DNA of 64,000 nucleotides from Pacificibacter maritimus (lineage in GTDB: Bacteria > Pseudomonadota > Alphaproteobacteria > Rhodobacterales > Rhodobacteraceae): contig NZ_RKQK01000001.1 in assembly GCF_003814915.1 (NCBI RefSeq), forward strand, positions 1,070,031 through 1,134,030, read 5' to 3'. Positions within the stretch are counted from its first letter, which is position 1. Each line of letters begins with the position of its first letter. This document shows positions 18,720 through 27,594 of this stretch, in pieces. A program made the translations under genes and the position numbers. The notes below the pieces were generated by a model. That model did not search any database. It saw only the letters and a program-made list of their open reading frames with translations, and had not been told where the DNA came from.

Positions 18720-18823
18720 GTAGCGCAGCTGGCTTGTGAAAATCATCTCATTTGCGCAAAGCTTTTTATGCGATAGATGAACAGATAGAATCCAACGCAG
18801 CCAACAAAGATTGGAGCCCAAGA

Positions 18824-19285
18824 ATGTCGAACTATGAGTACCGCGTTATCCCTGCCCCGCGCAAAGGCGAAAAGGCCAAAGGCATCAAAACGTCTGAGGC
18901 GCGCATCGCCCAAGCCATGCAAACACGCTTAAACGCCCTTGGTGAAGAGGGATGGGAATATCTGCGCTCTGACGTTGTTCCCATGGAAGAACGCGCTGGT
19001 TTGACATCTAAAAATATCACTTACCACACGGTCTTGGTGTTCAGACGTTCGGCTGATTTTGGTATTTTCCAAGATGAAACTTCTGGCTTTGGCACCTTTG
19101 CCCAAGAAGATGCGCTGGCTGCGGCAAATGATCAAGAACAGACGCAAAAGGATGCTGAGGCCAGCGAAGCTCCTGAGGGTACGAAAACCAACGCAGAAAC
19201 GCCAACGCCCGCGCCAGCAATTGACCCAGCCGCAACCCCACCGACCGCGTCACGCGCCGCACCAAAGGTCAGCCGCGACAGCTGA
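18824..19285 (+). CDS. DUF4177 domain protein with disordered tail
   Basis: From ATG 18824 (GGAG ten bases upstream) the protein has 153 residues. The first 85 hold the DUF4177 pattern: NYEYRVIPAP at the start, LNALGEEGWEYL in the middle and TYHTVLVFRR at the end, a small alpha/beta domain of unknown function. The remaining 70 residues are rich in A, E, P and T and are likely disordered. A longer version from TTG 18752 has no supporting signal. It converges on bolA with only two bases between the stops. Confidence 0.75.
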   Translation: MSNYEYRVIPAPRKGEKAKGIKTSEARIAQAMQTRLNALGEEGWEYLRSDVVPMEERAGLTSKNITYHTVLVFRRSADFGIFQDETSGFGTFAQEDALAAANDQEQTQKDAEASEAPEGTKTNAETPTPAPAIDPAATPPTASRAAPKVSRDS

Positions 19286-19287
19286 GG

Positions 19288-19545
19288 CTAGACATCAATG
19301 TCCAAGGCCAAGGCATGGATGCGCGGAACAATGTCACCAAGCGCCGTGTGAACGGCGCGGTGACGGGCCACCCGCGACATCCCTGCAAAAGCCTGAGCGC
19401 GGATCATCACGTTAAAATGGGTTTCCCCGTCACCGCCCGGATTGCCCGAATGGCCCGCATGTGATGCAGAGTCATCAATCACTTCCAGTTGAGTTGGCGA
19501 AAAAGCTGTGGATAAACACGCTTTCATTTCATCTGTGATCGACAT
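19288..19545 (-). CDS. bolA: BolA family protein
   Basis: An 85-residue BolA-like protein. The fold is shown by LEVIDDSASHAGHSG, THFNVMIRAQAFAGMSRVARHRAVHTALG and a final HALALDI. BolA proteins partner with monothiol glutaredoxins in Fe-S cluster handling and can act as transcription factors. The conserved invariant His (HAGHSG) likely helps bind the cluster. ATG 19545 is chosen; ATG 19554 is three codons upstream. Its neighbour on the other strand is the J-domain gene, an arrangement familiar in Rhodobacteraceae. The symbol denotes the family and is not proof of orthology with E. coli bolA. Confidence 0.85.
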   Translation of the reverse strand: MSITDEMKACLSTAFSPTQLEVIDDSASHAGHSGNPGGDGETHFNVMIRAQAFAGMSRVARHRAVHTALGDIVPRIHALALDIDV

Positions 19546-19619
19546 TTTAGGCAATCCCCTCTTTCCAAATTCTCTATATGCTCTAAAGTCTTTTGCCTGA
19601 GTCTAAAAGGTAAAGAGAC

Positions 19620-20255
19620 ATGCAAAAAGACGATCCCTTTGGTTTCGATATATCCGCAGCGAAGGACAAGCAGAAACGTCGTGGCGGTCGCCGCGGCATG
19701 TCAGGTGCGTTTGAAACATCTCAAAGAGAATGTGAACATGAAGGCTGTACCGAGCAGGGTCAGTACCGTGCGCCAAGGTCTCCCGATCATTTGGATGAAT
19801 TCAAATGGTTCTGCAAAGAGCATGTGCGCGCCTATAATTTGAAATGGAATTTCTTCGACAATGCAACGCCCGAAGAAATGGAAGAACAACTCAAAGCGGC
19901 TGAAACGGGTGAACGCCCTACCAAGCCCTTTGGCAAAAAATCCAGCGAAGAGCGTGCTTGGGCACGTTTGGGCGTGGATGATCCGCATCAAGTGCTGGGC
20001 GAAAACGCAACGCAAAACCCCGGCAAAAGTGATCCGGGTGCATCGTCGCGTAAACTGCCTGCGCCAGAACGCCAAGCCATCGAGATTTTGGAAGCGCGCG
20101 ATTACTGGACCAAAGCAGAGATCAAAAAGCAGTACCGCAGCTTGATCAAGATCCTGCACCCAGATGTGAACGGCGGCGATCGCTCACAAGAGGAACAGCT
20201 GCAACAAGTTGTTTGGGCATGGGATCAGGTCAAAGACAGCCGTTTCTTTAAATAA
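19620..20255 (+). CDS. J-domain protein with N-terminal CxxxxC...CxxH region
   Basis: A 211-residue co-chaperone-like protein. The J domain is at the C terminus (about 155-211) with the HPD motif at 180-182 (ILHPDVNGGD), which stimulates DnaK ATPase. The N-terminal part carries C38-x4-C43 and C65-x2-H68, spaced like a metal site, although no known zinc family is assigned. A basic stretch KQKRRGGRRG precedes it. This C-terminal J-domain layout next to bolA and cobS is common in Rhodobacteraceae. The client is unknown. Confidence 0.85.
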   Translation: MQKDDPFGFDISAAKDKQKRRGGRRGMSGAFETSQRECEHEGCTEQGQYRAPRSPDHLDEFKWFCKEHVRAYNLKWNFFDNATPEEMEEQLKAAETGERPTKPFGKKSSEERAWARLGVDDPHQVLGENATQNPGKSDPGASSRKLPAPERQAIEILEARDYWTKAEIKKQYRSLIKILHPDVNGGDRSQEEQLQQVVWAWDQVKDSRFFK

Positions 20256-20299
20256 ACGGGCTGTCGCGCCTCATGCGCATAAGATCACGACGAAGACTT

Positions 20300-20332
20300 A
20301 AAAAGGCCGCTCATTTCTGAGCGGCCTTTTTC
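20300..20332. terminator. Bidirectional terminator between the J-domain and DUF808 genes
   Basis: Perfect 14-bp stem AAAAAGGCCGCTCA/TGAGCGGCCTTTTT with loop TTTC; T runs on both strands suit the two convergent genes. Confidence 0.9.
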
Positions 20333-20354
20333 ATAGTCAAATTTTAGATCGGGC

Positions 20355-21332
20355 CTAGTGCTGTGCCGCGCTCTTTGCACCCGTGACACGATTGATCAAA
20401 GGATTGATCACCTTGGTCACAATCGGGATCAGGATCAGCCCCCAGATGAGGCCCAAAATACCGTCACAGAGCGCTGTCATGAACCATGCAGCAAAGCCTG
20501 CCGCTTTGGGCATAGCTGCGGCTGCAATTTCAGACAGGTGATGAATTTCCACATAAGGATGATGCAGGCCAAGTTCATGCATACCGTGAATGATGATGGA
20601 TCCGCCGACCCAAATCATTGCAGCGGTGCCGATAATCATCAAAGCCTTCATCAAAACGGGCATAAATTTCACGATACCACGCCCCAAAGCACGCGTTACA
20701 GACAAACGCCCCACACGCGCAAGCCATAGGCCCACATCATCTGCCTTTACGATCAAGGCAACGGATCCGTAGACAGCAACAGTGATAATCACCCCAGCCA
20801 AGGCCAAGGCGGCGGCTTTGAACCAAAATGATCCTGATGGATCAAGCCCCGCCAAGATGATGGTCATGATTTCCGCAGATAGAATAAAATCCGTTTTAAC
20901 CGCGCCTGCAATCTTTGCCTCTTCCAGATGTGTTGGATCGCCTTCAGCATCCAGATGCCCGTCTGCATGTGGCGCATGGGGTTTGAACAGGTGATAGACC
21001 TTTTCAGCCCCTTCAAAGCACAAGTAACACCCACCGATCATCAGCAAGGGCATGATCAACCAAGGAGCAAAAGCCGACAGCAGCAAAGCCGCAGGCAAAA
21101 GAACGATCAATTTGTTTTTAATGGACCCCAGCGCAATTTTGCCAACGATCGGCAATTCGCGTGCGGGCTGAAACCCTTGAACATATTTCGGCGTCACGGC
21201 GGCATCATCAATCACTGCCCCTGCCGCTTTGCTTGACGCTTTTAGCGCCTGTGTCGCGATGTCATCCACATTGGCAGCCGCAACTTTTGCGATCCCTGCC
21301 ACATCATCTAATAAAGCCAGTAAGCCGCTCAT
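20355..21332 (-). CDS. DUF808 family inner-membrane protein
   Basis: A 325-residue membrane protein like E. coli YedI. The start MSGLLALLDDVAGIAKVAA is the family's usual opening, so ATG 21332, preceded by AAAGGG, is preferred to an upstream start at 21461. The amphipathic N-terminal region includes DDVAGIAKVAAANVDDIA and ELPIVGKIALGSIKNKLIVL. About six membrane helices follow, with a conserved LCFEGAEKVYHLF loop and LLLIPI-like C-terminal helix (ILGLIWGLILIPIVTKVI). Function is unknown. The final TM region is separated by a histidine-rich stretch (HGMHELGLHHPYVEIHH). Confidence 0.85.
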   Translation of the reverse strand: MSGLLALLDDVAGIAKVAAANVDDIATQALKASSKAAGAVIDDAAVTPKYVQGFQPARELPIVGKIALGSIKNKLIVLLPAALLLSAFAPWLIMPLLMIGGCYLCFEGAEKVYHLFKPHAPHADGHLDAEGDPTHLEEAKIAGAVKTDFILSAEIMTIILAGLDPSGSFWFKAAALALAGVIITVAVYGSVALIVKADDVGLWLARVGRLSVTRALGRGIVKFMPVLMKALMIIGTAAMIWVGGSIIIHGMHELGLHHPYVEIHHLSEIAAAAMPKAAGFAAWFMTALCDGILGLIWGLILIPIVTKVINPLINRVTGAKSAAQH

Positions 21333-21413
21333 CTGTTTACCCTTTAAACCCGTGTTAAACTGATATGTAGAGGGGCTGGGCGCCTTAGGCAAATGCCATG
21401 ATGTGTTGAAACG

Positions 21414-21438
21414 AAAAAGGGCGCCCCGAAGGACGCCC
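21414..21438 (-). terminator. Terminator after the fasciclin gene
   Basis: On the minus strand GGGCGTCC, UUCG tetraloop, GGGCGCCC, then TTTTT (one U-G pair). Confidence 0.85.
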
Positions 21439-21491
21439 AATCGTGCGAAAAACAGCCACACTCACTCGTAATAAGTCAAAGTAGGCAAGAC

Positions 21492-22055
21492 TTACATTGC
21501 AGCAGGCAACATCACTGTGTCGATCACGTGGATCACACCGTTGGATTGTTTCACATCTGCAATTGTCACTGTTGCTACGTTACCGTTTTCGTCTTCCAGC
21601 ATCATCATGCCGTCAGCGTAAGATGCTTGCAAAGTACAGCCGCCCAAAGTTGGAACAGGGTGTTTGCCGCCGTCAGCTTCGATCATGCCTTTCAAAGCCT
21701 CGGCCATCACTGCATCGCCGACAACGTGGCAGGTCAGAATTGTTGTCAGCTGATCTTTGTTTTCTGGTTTCAGCAATGTTTCGACTGTGCCCTCAGGCAA
21801 AGCTGCGAAGGCGTCATTCACTGGTGCAAATACTGTGAATGGACCTTCTGAGGCCAATGTATCAACAAGGCCAGCCGCAGTCACAGCCGCAACAAGCGTT
21901 GTGTGATCTGCAGAGTTCACCGCGTTTTCTACAATATTTTTCTCAGCAAACATTTCTGCGCCGCCCACCATTGGGTTTTCGCCGTGGTCATCTGCAAAAG
22001 CTGCACCAGCGATTACAGTGGCACCGATTGTAGAAAGAATAAGGGAACGCATCAT
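21492..22055 (-). CDS. Exported fasciclin (FAS1) domain protein
   Basis: About 187 residues from ATG 22055 (GGAGAAACAAC before it). A signal peptide, RSLILSTIGATVIAGAAFA, is followed by a single FAS1 domain: NIVENAVNSADHTTLVAAVTAAGLVDTL, EGPFTVFAPVNDAFAALPEGTVETLL, ILTCHVVGDAV and GVIHVIDTVMLP. FAS1 domains mediate adhesion and are often found in secreted or surface proteins. The gene has its own terminator and a long upstream region. A frame open to 22322 would add 89 unrelated residues and is not accepted. Confidence 0.9.
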   Translation of the reverse strand: MMRSLILSTIGATVIAGAAFADDHGENPMVGGAEMFAEKNIVENAVNSADHTTLVAAVTAAGLVDTLASEGPFTVFAPVNDAFAALPEGTVETLLKPENKDQLTTILTCHVVGDAVMAEALKGMIEADGGKHPVPTLGGCTLQASYADGMMMLEDENGNVATVTIADVKQSNGVIHVIDTVMLPAAM

Positions 22056-22364
22056 GTTGTTTCTCCATTTGTTTTCGTCCTCATCCATCATGGCGAGGTT
22101 ACAAGGGATACGGAGCCCATCAGCGCGTGGATCACAAAAAGTGACATAAAATCTCATAGATACCATAACAAACTTGTGACGACCGAAAGTGATCCAGATC
22201 CGAGTGAAGCATGTAAGCCCGCTGTGAATTCTAAATGCCCTCTCTAAAAGCCTTCGCGTTTTCCACCTTGGCACTGCGCAGCTTTCCCGCCCCCCCTTGC
22301 ACCTCAAGCCCGAAACAGGCATGAAGTGACCAACAAGACATTAGGTATCAGAACGGGCTTTTCC
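22056..22364. other. Divergent intergenic region between fasciclin and cobS
   Basis: About 310 bases including the promoters of both genes. No tRNA, hairpin or family-specific motif was recognised. A GTG at 22326 is in frame with cobS and could extend it by thirteen codons. Confidence 0.4.
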
Positions 22365-23333
22365 ATGGACGCAAATGCAAAACCGACCGAAACAATCTCA
22401 GTGCGCGAAGTCTTTGGCATCGACACAGATATGACCGTAAAAGGGTTTGCCGCACCGTCTGAGCGCGTGCCTGAAATCGACCCGACCTACAAATTTGATC
22501 GCGATACCACCATGGCGATCTTGGCGGGATTTTCCCACAATCGCCGCGTGATGATCCAAGGGTATCACGGCACAGGCAAATCCACACATATCGAACAAGT
22601 CGCAGCCCGTTTGAACTGGCCATCCGTACGTGTGAATTTGGATAGCCACATTTCACGTATCGACCTGATCGGCAAAGACGCCATCAAACTGAAAGACGGC
22701 AAACAAGTCACTGAATTCCACGAAGGCATCTTGCCTTGGGCGCTGCGCAACCCTGTTGCGATTGTGTTCGACGAATATGATGCAGGGCGCGCTGACGTGA
22801 TGTTTGTGATCCAGCGCGTGTTGGAACATGACGGCAAGCTGACGCTTTTGGACCAAAACGAAATCATCACGCCGAACCCGAATTTCCGTTTGTTCGCAAC
22901 AGCGAATACAGTGGGCTTGGGCGACACAACGGGTCTGTACCACGGCACGCAACAAATCAACCAAGCGCAGATGGACCGCTGGTCCTTGGTCGCCACGTTG
23001 AACTATCTCAGCCATGATGCAGAGACCAACATCGTTTTGTCGAAAAACCCACATTACAACACAGAAAAAGGTCGCAAGCAGATCAGCCAAATGGTGACAA
23101 CAGCCGATCTGACGCGTACAGCCTTTATGAACGGCGATCTATCGACAGTCATGTCGCCGCGCACTGTGATCACTTGGGCGCAGAACGCTTCGATCTTCCA
23201 AGACATCGGTTATGCCTTCCGTCTTACATTCCTCAATAAATGTGACGAATTGGAGCGCAAAACGGTGGCGGAAATTTACCAACGCTGTTTCGGTGAAGAA
23301 CTGCCTGAAAGTGCTGCATCCATCGTTGCATAA
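22365..23333 (+). CDS. cobS: Aerobic cobaltochelatase subunit CobS (AAA+ ATPase)
   Basis: CobS forms, with CobN and CobT, the ATP-dependent chelatase that inserts cobalt into hydrogenobyrinic acid a,c-diamide during aerobic B12 synthesis. The 322-residue protein has the AAA+ Walker [10 protein letters not shown] (about 66-74) and Walker [14 protein letters not shown], with [10 protein letters not shown] as sensor region. ATG 22365 (MDANAKP) matches the usual start of the family, though GTG 22326 is also in frame. cobT follows after 81 bases, so they are probably one operon. cobN is not present in the window. Confidence 0.95.
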   Translation: MDANAKPTETISVREVFGIDTDMTVKGFAAPSERVPEIDPTYKFDRDTTMAILAGFSHNRRVMIQGYHGTGKSTHIEQVAARLNWPSVRVNLDSHISRIDLIGKDAIKLKDGKQVTEFHEGILPWALRNPVAIVFDEYDAGRADVMFVIQRVLEHDGKLTLLDQNEIITPNPNFRLFATANTVGLGDTTGLYHGTQQINQAQMDRWSLVATLNYLSHDAETNIVLSKNPHYNTEKGRKQISQMVTTADLTRTAFMNGDLSTVMSPRTVITWAQNASIFQDIGYAFRLTFLNKCDELERKTVAEIYQRCFGEELPESAASIVA

Positions 23334-23414
23334 AGTGCTGCGCGCCCTCTTTGCGGCGCGCACCCCTGCCCTTTTCCCCATGCCCTTCGTGGTTATATCC
23401 AGGGATTAAACCCA

Positions 23415-25292
23415 ATGAGTAAGCCAAGCGACAACCCTGCTGATCCGTTTAAAAAAGCACTGGCTGAAGCCACCAAAGTGCTTGCGGGTGACAGCGACTT
23501 GACGGTGACATATTCGATGGACCCGTCTGGGCTCACGCCTGATACGGTGCGTTTGCCACAAGTGTCGCGCCGCATGACCCGCGAAGAAGTTCTGATTGCG
23601 CGCGGCACTGCGGATTCATTGGCCCTGCGCCACAAATATCACGACGGATCCACATTTAATCGTTACGCCCCCCAAGGCCAAATGGCCTATGATATTTACG
23701 ATGCTCTGGAAACCGCGCGGGTCGAGGCCGTGGGCGCACGTCACATGCCTGGCACCAGTCAAAACATCGGCGCGAAAATTGGCAATGACGCGCTGCGTCG
23801 TGGCTATGATGGGGTCACATCCACCGAAGACGCCCCTTTGGCGCAGGCCATGGGCTATTACATGCGGCACCTGACCACAGAGCAAGACCTGCCGAGCGGT
23901 GCGCAAAATGTCATGGAAATCTGGCGCAGCTTTATCGAACAGCAAACCGCGGGCACCTTTGATGACTTGGACTCTTTTCTAGAGGACCAGTCTGCATTCG
24001 CACGTTTGGCACGCCGTTTGATCGAAGATCTTGGATACGGCGATCAACTGGGCGATGACCCTGATGAATTGGACAGCGACGAAGATCAAAACGCTGAAAC
24101 CGACGAAGAAGAAGAACAAGACTTAGAGTCCGATAACCAAGACGACGAACAAGAAGACGAAGCCGAGGCCTCAGCCGAAAACGCGCAAGAAGAACAACAA
24201 GATGCCTCTCAGGCCAGCATGTCGTCAGACGATATGGCCGATGAAGAATATTCCGAAGAAATGGAACTGCCAGACGAAGAATCTGAAGTCGAGGCTCCAC
24301 AACCCGCGCCCGTTTCAGATGCAGATCCCAACTATCAGGTATTTTCAAACAAATACGACGAAGAAATCGCAGCAGAAGATTTGGCGGACCCCGCCGAATT
24401 GGAACGCCTGCGTGCCTATCTGGACCAACAACTTGAACCGCTCAAAGGCGCTGTGTCGCGTTTGGCCAACAAGTTGCAGCGCCGCTTACAGGCGCAACAA
24501 AATCGGTCATGGGAATTTGACTTAGAAGAAGGCACGCTGGATGCAGGCCGCCTTGCGCGGGTTGTGGCCAATCCCACAACGCCTTTGTCGTTCAAGCATG
24601 AAAAAGATACCGAGTTTCGCGATACCGTTGTAACGATCTTGCTCGACAACTCAGGTTCGATGCGCGGTCGCCCCATTTCGATTGCCGCTATATGTGCGGA
24701 TGTTTTGTCACGCACATTGGAACGCTGCTCTGTTAAAGTTGAAGTGCTCGGCTTTACCACCCGTGCGTGGAAAGGTGGGCAAAGCCGCGAAGAATGGCTG
24801 GCCCAAGGCCGCCCTCAAATGCCAGGTCGTTTGAACGATCTGCGTCACATCATCTATAAAAACGCCGATGCCCCGATGCGCCGCACGCGGTCCAATTTGG
24901 GCTTGATGATGAAAGAGGGCCTTCTGAAAGAAAACATAGATGGCGAGGCTTTGGAATGGGCGCATAAACGGATGATCGCCCGCTCTGAGGCGCGCAAAGT
25001 CTTGATGGTGATCTCAGATGGTGCGCCTGTTGATGACAGCACCCTATCTGTAAATCCCGCCAATTATCTGGAAAAACATCTACGCGATGTGATTGAAATG
25101 GTTGAGAAACGCAAACAAGTTGAATTGATTGCTGTTGGCATCGGTCATGACGTGACCCGCTATTACGAACGCGCTGTAACCATCACCGATGTTGAACAAC
25201 TTGCAGGGGCAATGACCGAACAATTGGCCGCACTTTTTGACACAGACCCAAGGGCGCGCGCCCGCTTTGCAGGTATCCGCAAAGCGATGTAA
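23415..25292 (+). CDS. cobT: Aerobic cobaltochelatase subunit CobT
   Basis: The partner of CobS in cobalt chelation. The 625-residue protein has an N-terminal CobT domain, a very acidic linker (about residues 213-300, mostly D, E, Q and N), and a C-terminal von Willebrand A-type domain with MIDAS motif DNSGSM (about 410). The domain order is that of magnesium-chelatase BchD-like proteins. ATG 23415 is adopted. The acidic linker is normal for CobT. It is followed by an unrelated peptidase gene after 33 bases. Confidence 0.95.
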   Translation: MSKPSDNPADPFKKALAEATKVLAGDSDLTVTYSMDPSGLTPDTVRLPQVSRRMTREEVLIARGTADSLALRHKYHDGSTFNRYAPQGQMAYDIYDALETARVEAVGARHMPGTSQNIGAKIGNDALRRGYDGVTSTEDAPLAQAMGYYMRHLTTEQDLPSGAQNVMEIWRSFIEQQTAGTFDDLDSFLEDQSAFARLARRLIEDLGYGDQLGDDPDELDSDEDQNAETDEEEEQDLESDNQDDEQEDEAEASAENAQEEQQDASQASMSSDDMADEEYSEEMELPDEESEVEAPQPAPVSDADPNYQVFSNKYDEEIAAEDLADPAELERLRAYLDQQLEPLKGAVSRLANKLQRRLQAQQNRSWEFDLEEGTLDAGRLARVVANPTTPLSFKHEKDTEFRDTVVTILLDNSGSMRGRPISIAAICADVLSRTLERCSVKVEVLGFTTRAWKGGQSREEWLAQGRPQMPGRLNDLRHIIYKNADAPMRRTRSNLGLMMKEGLLKENIDGEALEWAHKRMIARSEARKVLMVISDGAPVDDSTLSVNPANYLEKHLRDVIEMVEKRKQVELIAVGIGHDVTRYYERAVTITDVEQLAGAMTEQLAALFDTDPRARARFAGIRKAM

Positions 25293-25325
25293 CCCCAGAT
25301 CACAGACAGATAAAAGGCGACAGAC

Positions 25326-27113
25326 ATGTTTCAATCTTACGATGTCACAAGCAGTCCAGACCAAGCAGCCCCCCGCATGACCGCCCTGAGGGTGGCTATG
25401 AAAGAGGCTGGACTAGATGCCTATATCGTGCCACGCGCTGATGCCCATCAAGGCGAATATGTGGCCCCTTGCGACGAACGACTGTCTTGGCTCACGGGGT
25501 TCACGGGGTCTGCGGGGTTTTGTGCCGTCACAAGCAATGCAGCCGCGATGTTTACGGATGGGCGTTATACCGTTCAGGTACGCGCCCAATGTGATGCTGA
25601 TCTGTTTGAATATGTGGACTGGCCCGAGACTTCGCTTGGGGACTGGCTGTTGAGCTGTGATGCAAACATCATCGGGTTTGACCCTTGGCTTCATACCGAA
25701 CAAGAAATCGAAGCCCTGCGCAAAACATTGCAGCCCAGTGGTAAGAAACTTCAGGCCGTGGCCAATCAGGTTGACAAAATTTGGCCAGATCGCCCCCCGC
25801 GCCCCAATGCGCCAGCAATCGTACAGCCCATCGAACTTACGGGAAAATCAAGCAGTGAAAAGTTTGCCTTGGTTTTGGATACTATGGCAAAAACGGGGGC
25901 GCAAACTGTTGTGTTCACCCTGCCTGATAGCCTGTCTTGGCTGTTGAATATTCGCGGCGCAGACATCGCCCACAATCCCGTGGTTCAGGCTTTTGCGACC
26001 CTGAATGCCGAGGGCAAGATGCACCTGTTTGCACAGCCATCAAAGTTTGACAATCTTGGCCCAGACCCGCGTATTTCCATTGCCGAGCGCGCTGATTTTA
26101 ATGCCCATCTGTCGTCGCTAAAGGGGCGGGTTTTGATTGATCCCGCCTCGGCCCCCTATGCGTTGCGCAGTTTGATCGAAACCGCGGGAGCGGAAATTGT
26201 CACTGGCGAAGACCCCTGCATCATGCCAAAGGCTTGCAAAACACCCGAAGAAATCGCAGGCGCGCGCAGCGCACATATCCGCGATGGTGCGGCTGTGGTG
26301 GAATTTCTTGCATGGCTATCAGCACAAGACCCTGAAACACAAAGCGAAATGTCAGCAGCACAAAAGCTTGAAGCCTGTCGTGCAGCCACAGGCGCCTTGA
26401 AAGACATCTCTTTTGACACAATAAGCGGCTCGGGCCCCAACGGCGCGATTGTGCATTACCGTGTGAGCACAGACACAGACCGCAGCCTGTCTGAAAACGA
26501 ACTCTTATTGATCGACAGCGGCGGTCAATATGAAGATGGCACAACGGATATCACCCGCACATTGGCCTTGGGCATTCCCACATCGCAAGAACGCGCCGCT
26601 TTTACAGCCGTATTGCAAGGCATGATCGCGATTTCGGCTGCGCGTTTTCCCAAAGGCGTGTCTGGCGCGCATTTAGATGCTTTGGCGCGCGCGCCCTTAT
26701 GGCGGATGGGCTGCGATTACGATCACGGCACGGGGCACGGCGTGGGCTCATATCTGTCCGTGCACGAAGGCCCACAGCGCATTTCACGCGCCTCTACCTT
26801 GCCCTTGCAGGCAGGTATGATTTTATCCAATGAGCCTGGCTACTATAAAGCAGGGGCTTTTGGCATTCGTATCGAAAACCTGATTGTGGTACGCGATGCA
26901 GCCCCCCTTGAGGGTGGCGATCCGCGGGAAATGCTAGATTTCGAAACTTTGACTTTCGTGCCAATTGAGCGTGATTTGATCAACACTGATGAATTGGCCC
27001 CATGGGAGCGCGATTGGTTGGATGATTATCATGCACAGGTCTGGGATTTGATTTCCCCACATGTAAGTGAAACGGCGCAAAGCTGGCTGCGCAAAGCAAC
27101 TCAACCGCTCTAG
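25326..27113 (+). CDS. Xaa-Pro aminopeptidase (aminopeptidase P family)
   Basis: A 595-residue M24 metallopeptidase with two N-terminal creatinase-type domains and a C-terminal pita-bread domain. Metal ligands are visible: D in LLIDSGGQYEDG, D in TTDITRT, H in HGTGHGVG, E in NEPGYY and E in RIENLI. It cleaves N-terminal residues next to proline. The length and three-domain layout match the long, eukaryote-like APP group rather than E. coli PepP (about 440 residues). It is 33 bases after cobT, and could be in the same transcript, with no clear functional link. Confidence 0.9.
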   Translation: MFQSYDVTSSPDQAAPRMTALRVAMKEAGLDAYIVPRADAHQGEYVAPCDERLSWLTGFTGSAGFCAVTSNAAAMFTDGRYTVQVRAQCDADLFEYVDWPETSLGDWLLSCDANIIGFDPWLHTEQEIEALRKTLQPSGKKLQAVANQVDKIWPDRPPRPNAPAIVQPIELTGKSSSEKFALVLDTMAKTGAQTVVFTLPDSLSWLLNIRGADIAHNPVVQAFATLNAEGKMHLFAQPSKFDNLGPDPRISIAERADFNAHLSSLKGRVLIDPASAPYALRSLIETAGAEIVTGEDPCIMPKACKTPEEIAGARSAHIRDGAAVVEFLAWLSAQDPETQSEMSAAQKLEACRAATGALKDISFDTISGSGPNGAIVHYRVSTDTDRSLSENELLLIDSGGQYEDGTTDITRTLALGIPTSQERAAFTAVLQGMIAISAARFPKGVSGAHLDALARAPLWRMGCDYDHGTGHGVGSYLSVHEGPQRISRASTLPLQAGMILSNEPGYYKAGAFGIRIENLIVVRDAAPLEGGDPREMLDFETLTFVPIERDLINTDELAPWERDWLDDYHAQVWDLISPHVSETAQSWLRKATQPL

Positions 27114-27175
27114 CATATACCTGTTACACATTGCCTGCTATGCTATGCAAAATTGATATTAAGGGAGACCTGTTC

Positions 27176-27517
27176 ATGACAGATCTTATCAAAATTCGCC
27201 CCGCATCTGGAACTTACGTTGTGCGCGCTGGCGGTGCCGTTATCGGAGAATCCGATCAGGCATTGGAATTGATCGAAGGCGATGCAGCCCCCGTAATCTA
27301 TTTTCCGCGCGCGTCTCTAGCGATGGCGTTTTTGGATACATCCGACACCAAAACAACCTGCCCGCACAAAGGCGTTGCATCCTATTATTCGATCCAAACC
27401 AAATCGGTTTTGCTAAAAGATGCAGCTTGGTCTTATGAAAATCCAAAATCTGGGTTGGAACAAATCGCAGGCCATTTGGCATTTTACCCGAATCAAGTGG
27501 CGGTGGAATTGCTGTAA
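27176..27517 (+). CDS. DUF427 domain protein
   Basis: A 113-residue protein of the DUF427 family, small beta-rich proteins often found near nucleotide or redox genes; function unknown. Recognised by VVRAGGAVIGESDQALEL, APVIYFPRASLAMAFLD, TTCPHKGVASYYS and WSYENPKSGLEQIAGHLAFYP. ATG 27176 follows AAGGGAG, so the upstream frame from 27131 is not used. A terminator stands directly after the gene. Distinct from neighbours in function. Confidence 0.9.
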   Translation: MTDLIKIRPASGTYVVRAGGAVIGESDQALELIEGDAAPVIYFPRASLAMAFLDTSDTKTTCPHKGVASYYSIQTKSVLLKDAAWSYENPKSGLEQIAGHLAFYPNQVAVELL

Positions 27518-27547
27518 AGCAGCCCGCTCACCAAACCAAAGCAAAGG

Positions 27548-27575
27548 CGCGCAGATCATTCTGCGCGTTTTTTTT
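27548..27575 (+). terminator. Terminator after the DUF427 gene
   Basis: Perfect stem CGCGCAG/CTGCGCG, loop ATCATT, followed by eight T. Confidence 0.9.
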
Positions 27576-27594
27576 CTGGGAACACTGGCGTGGA

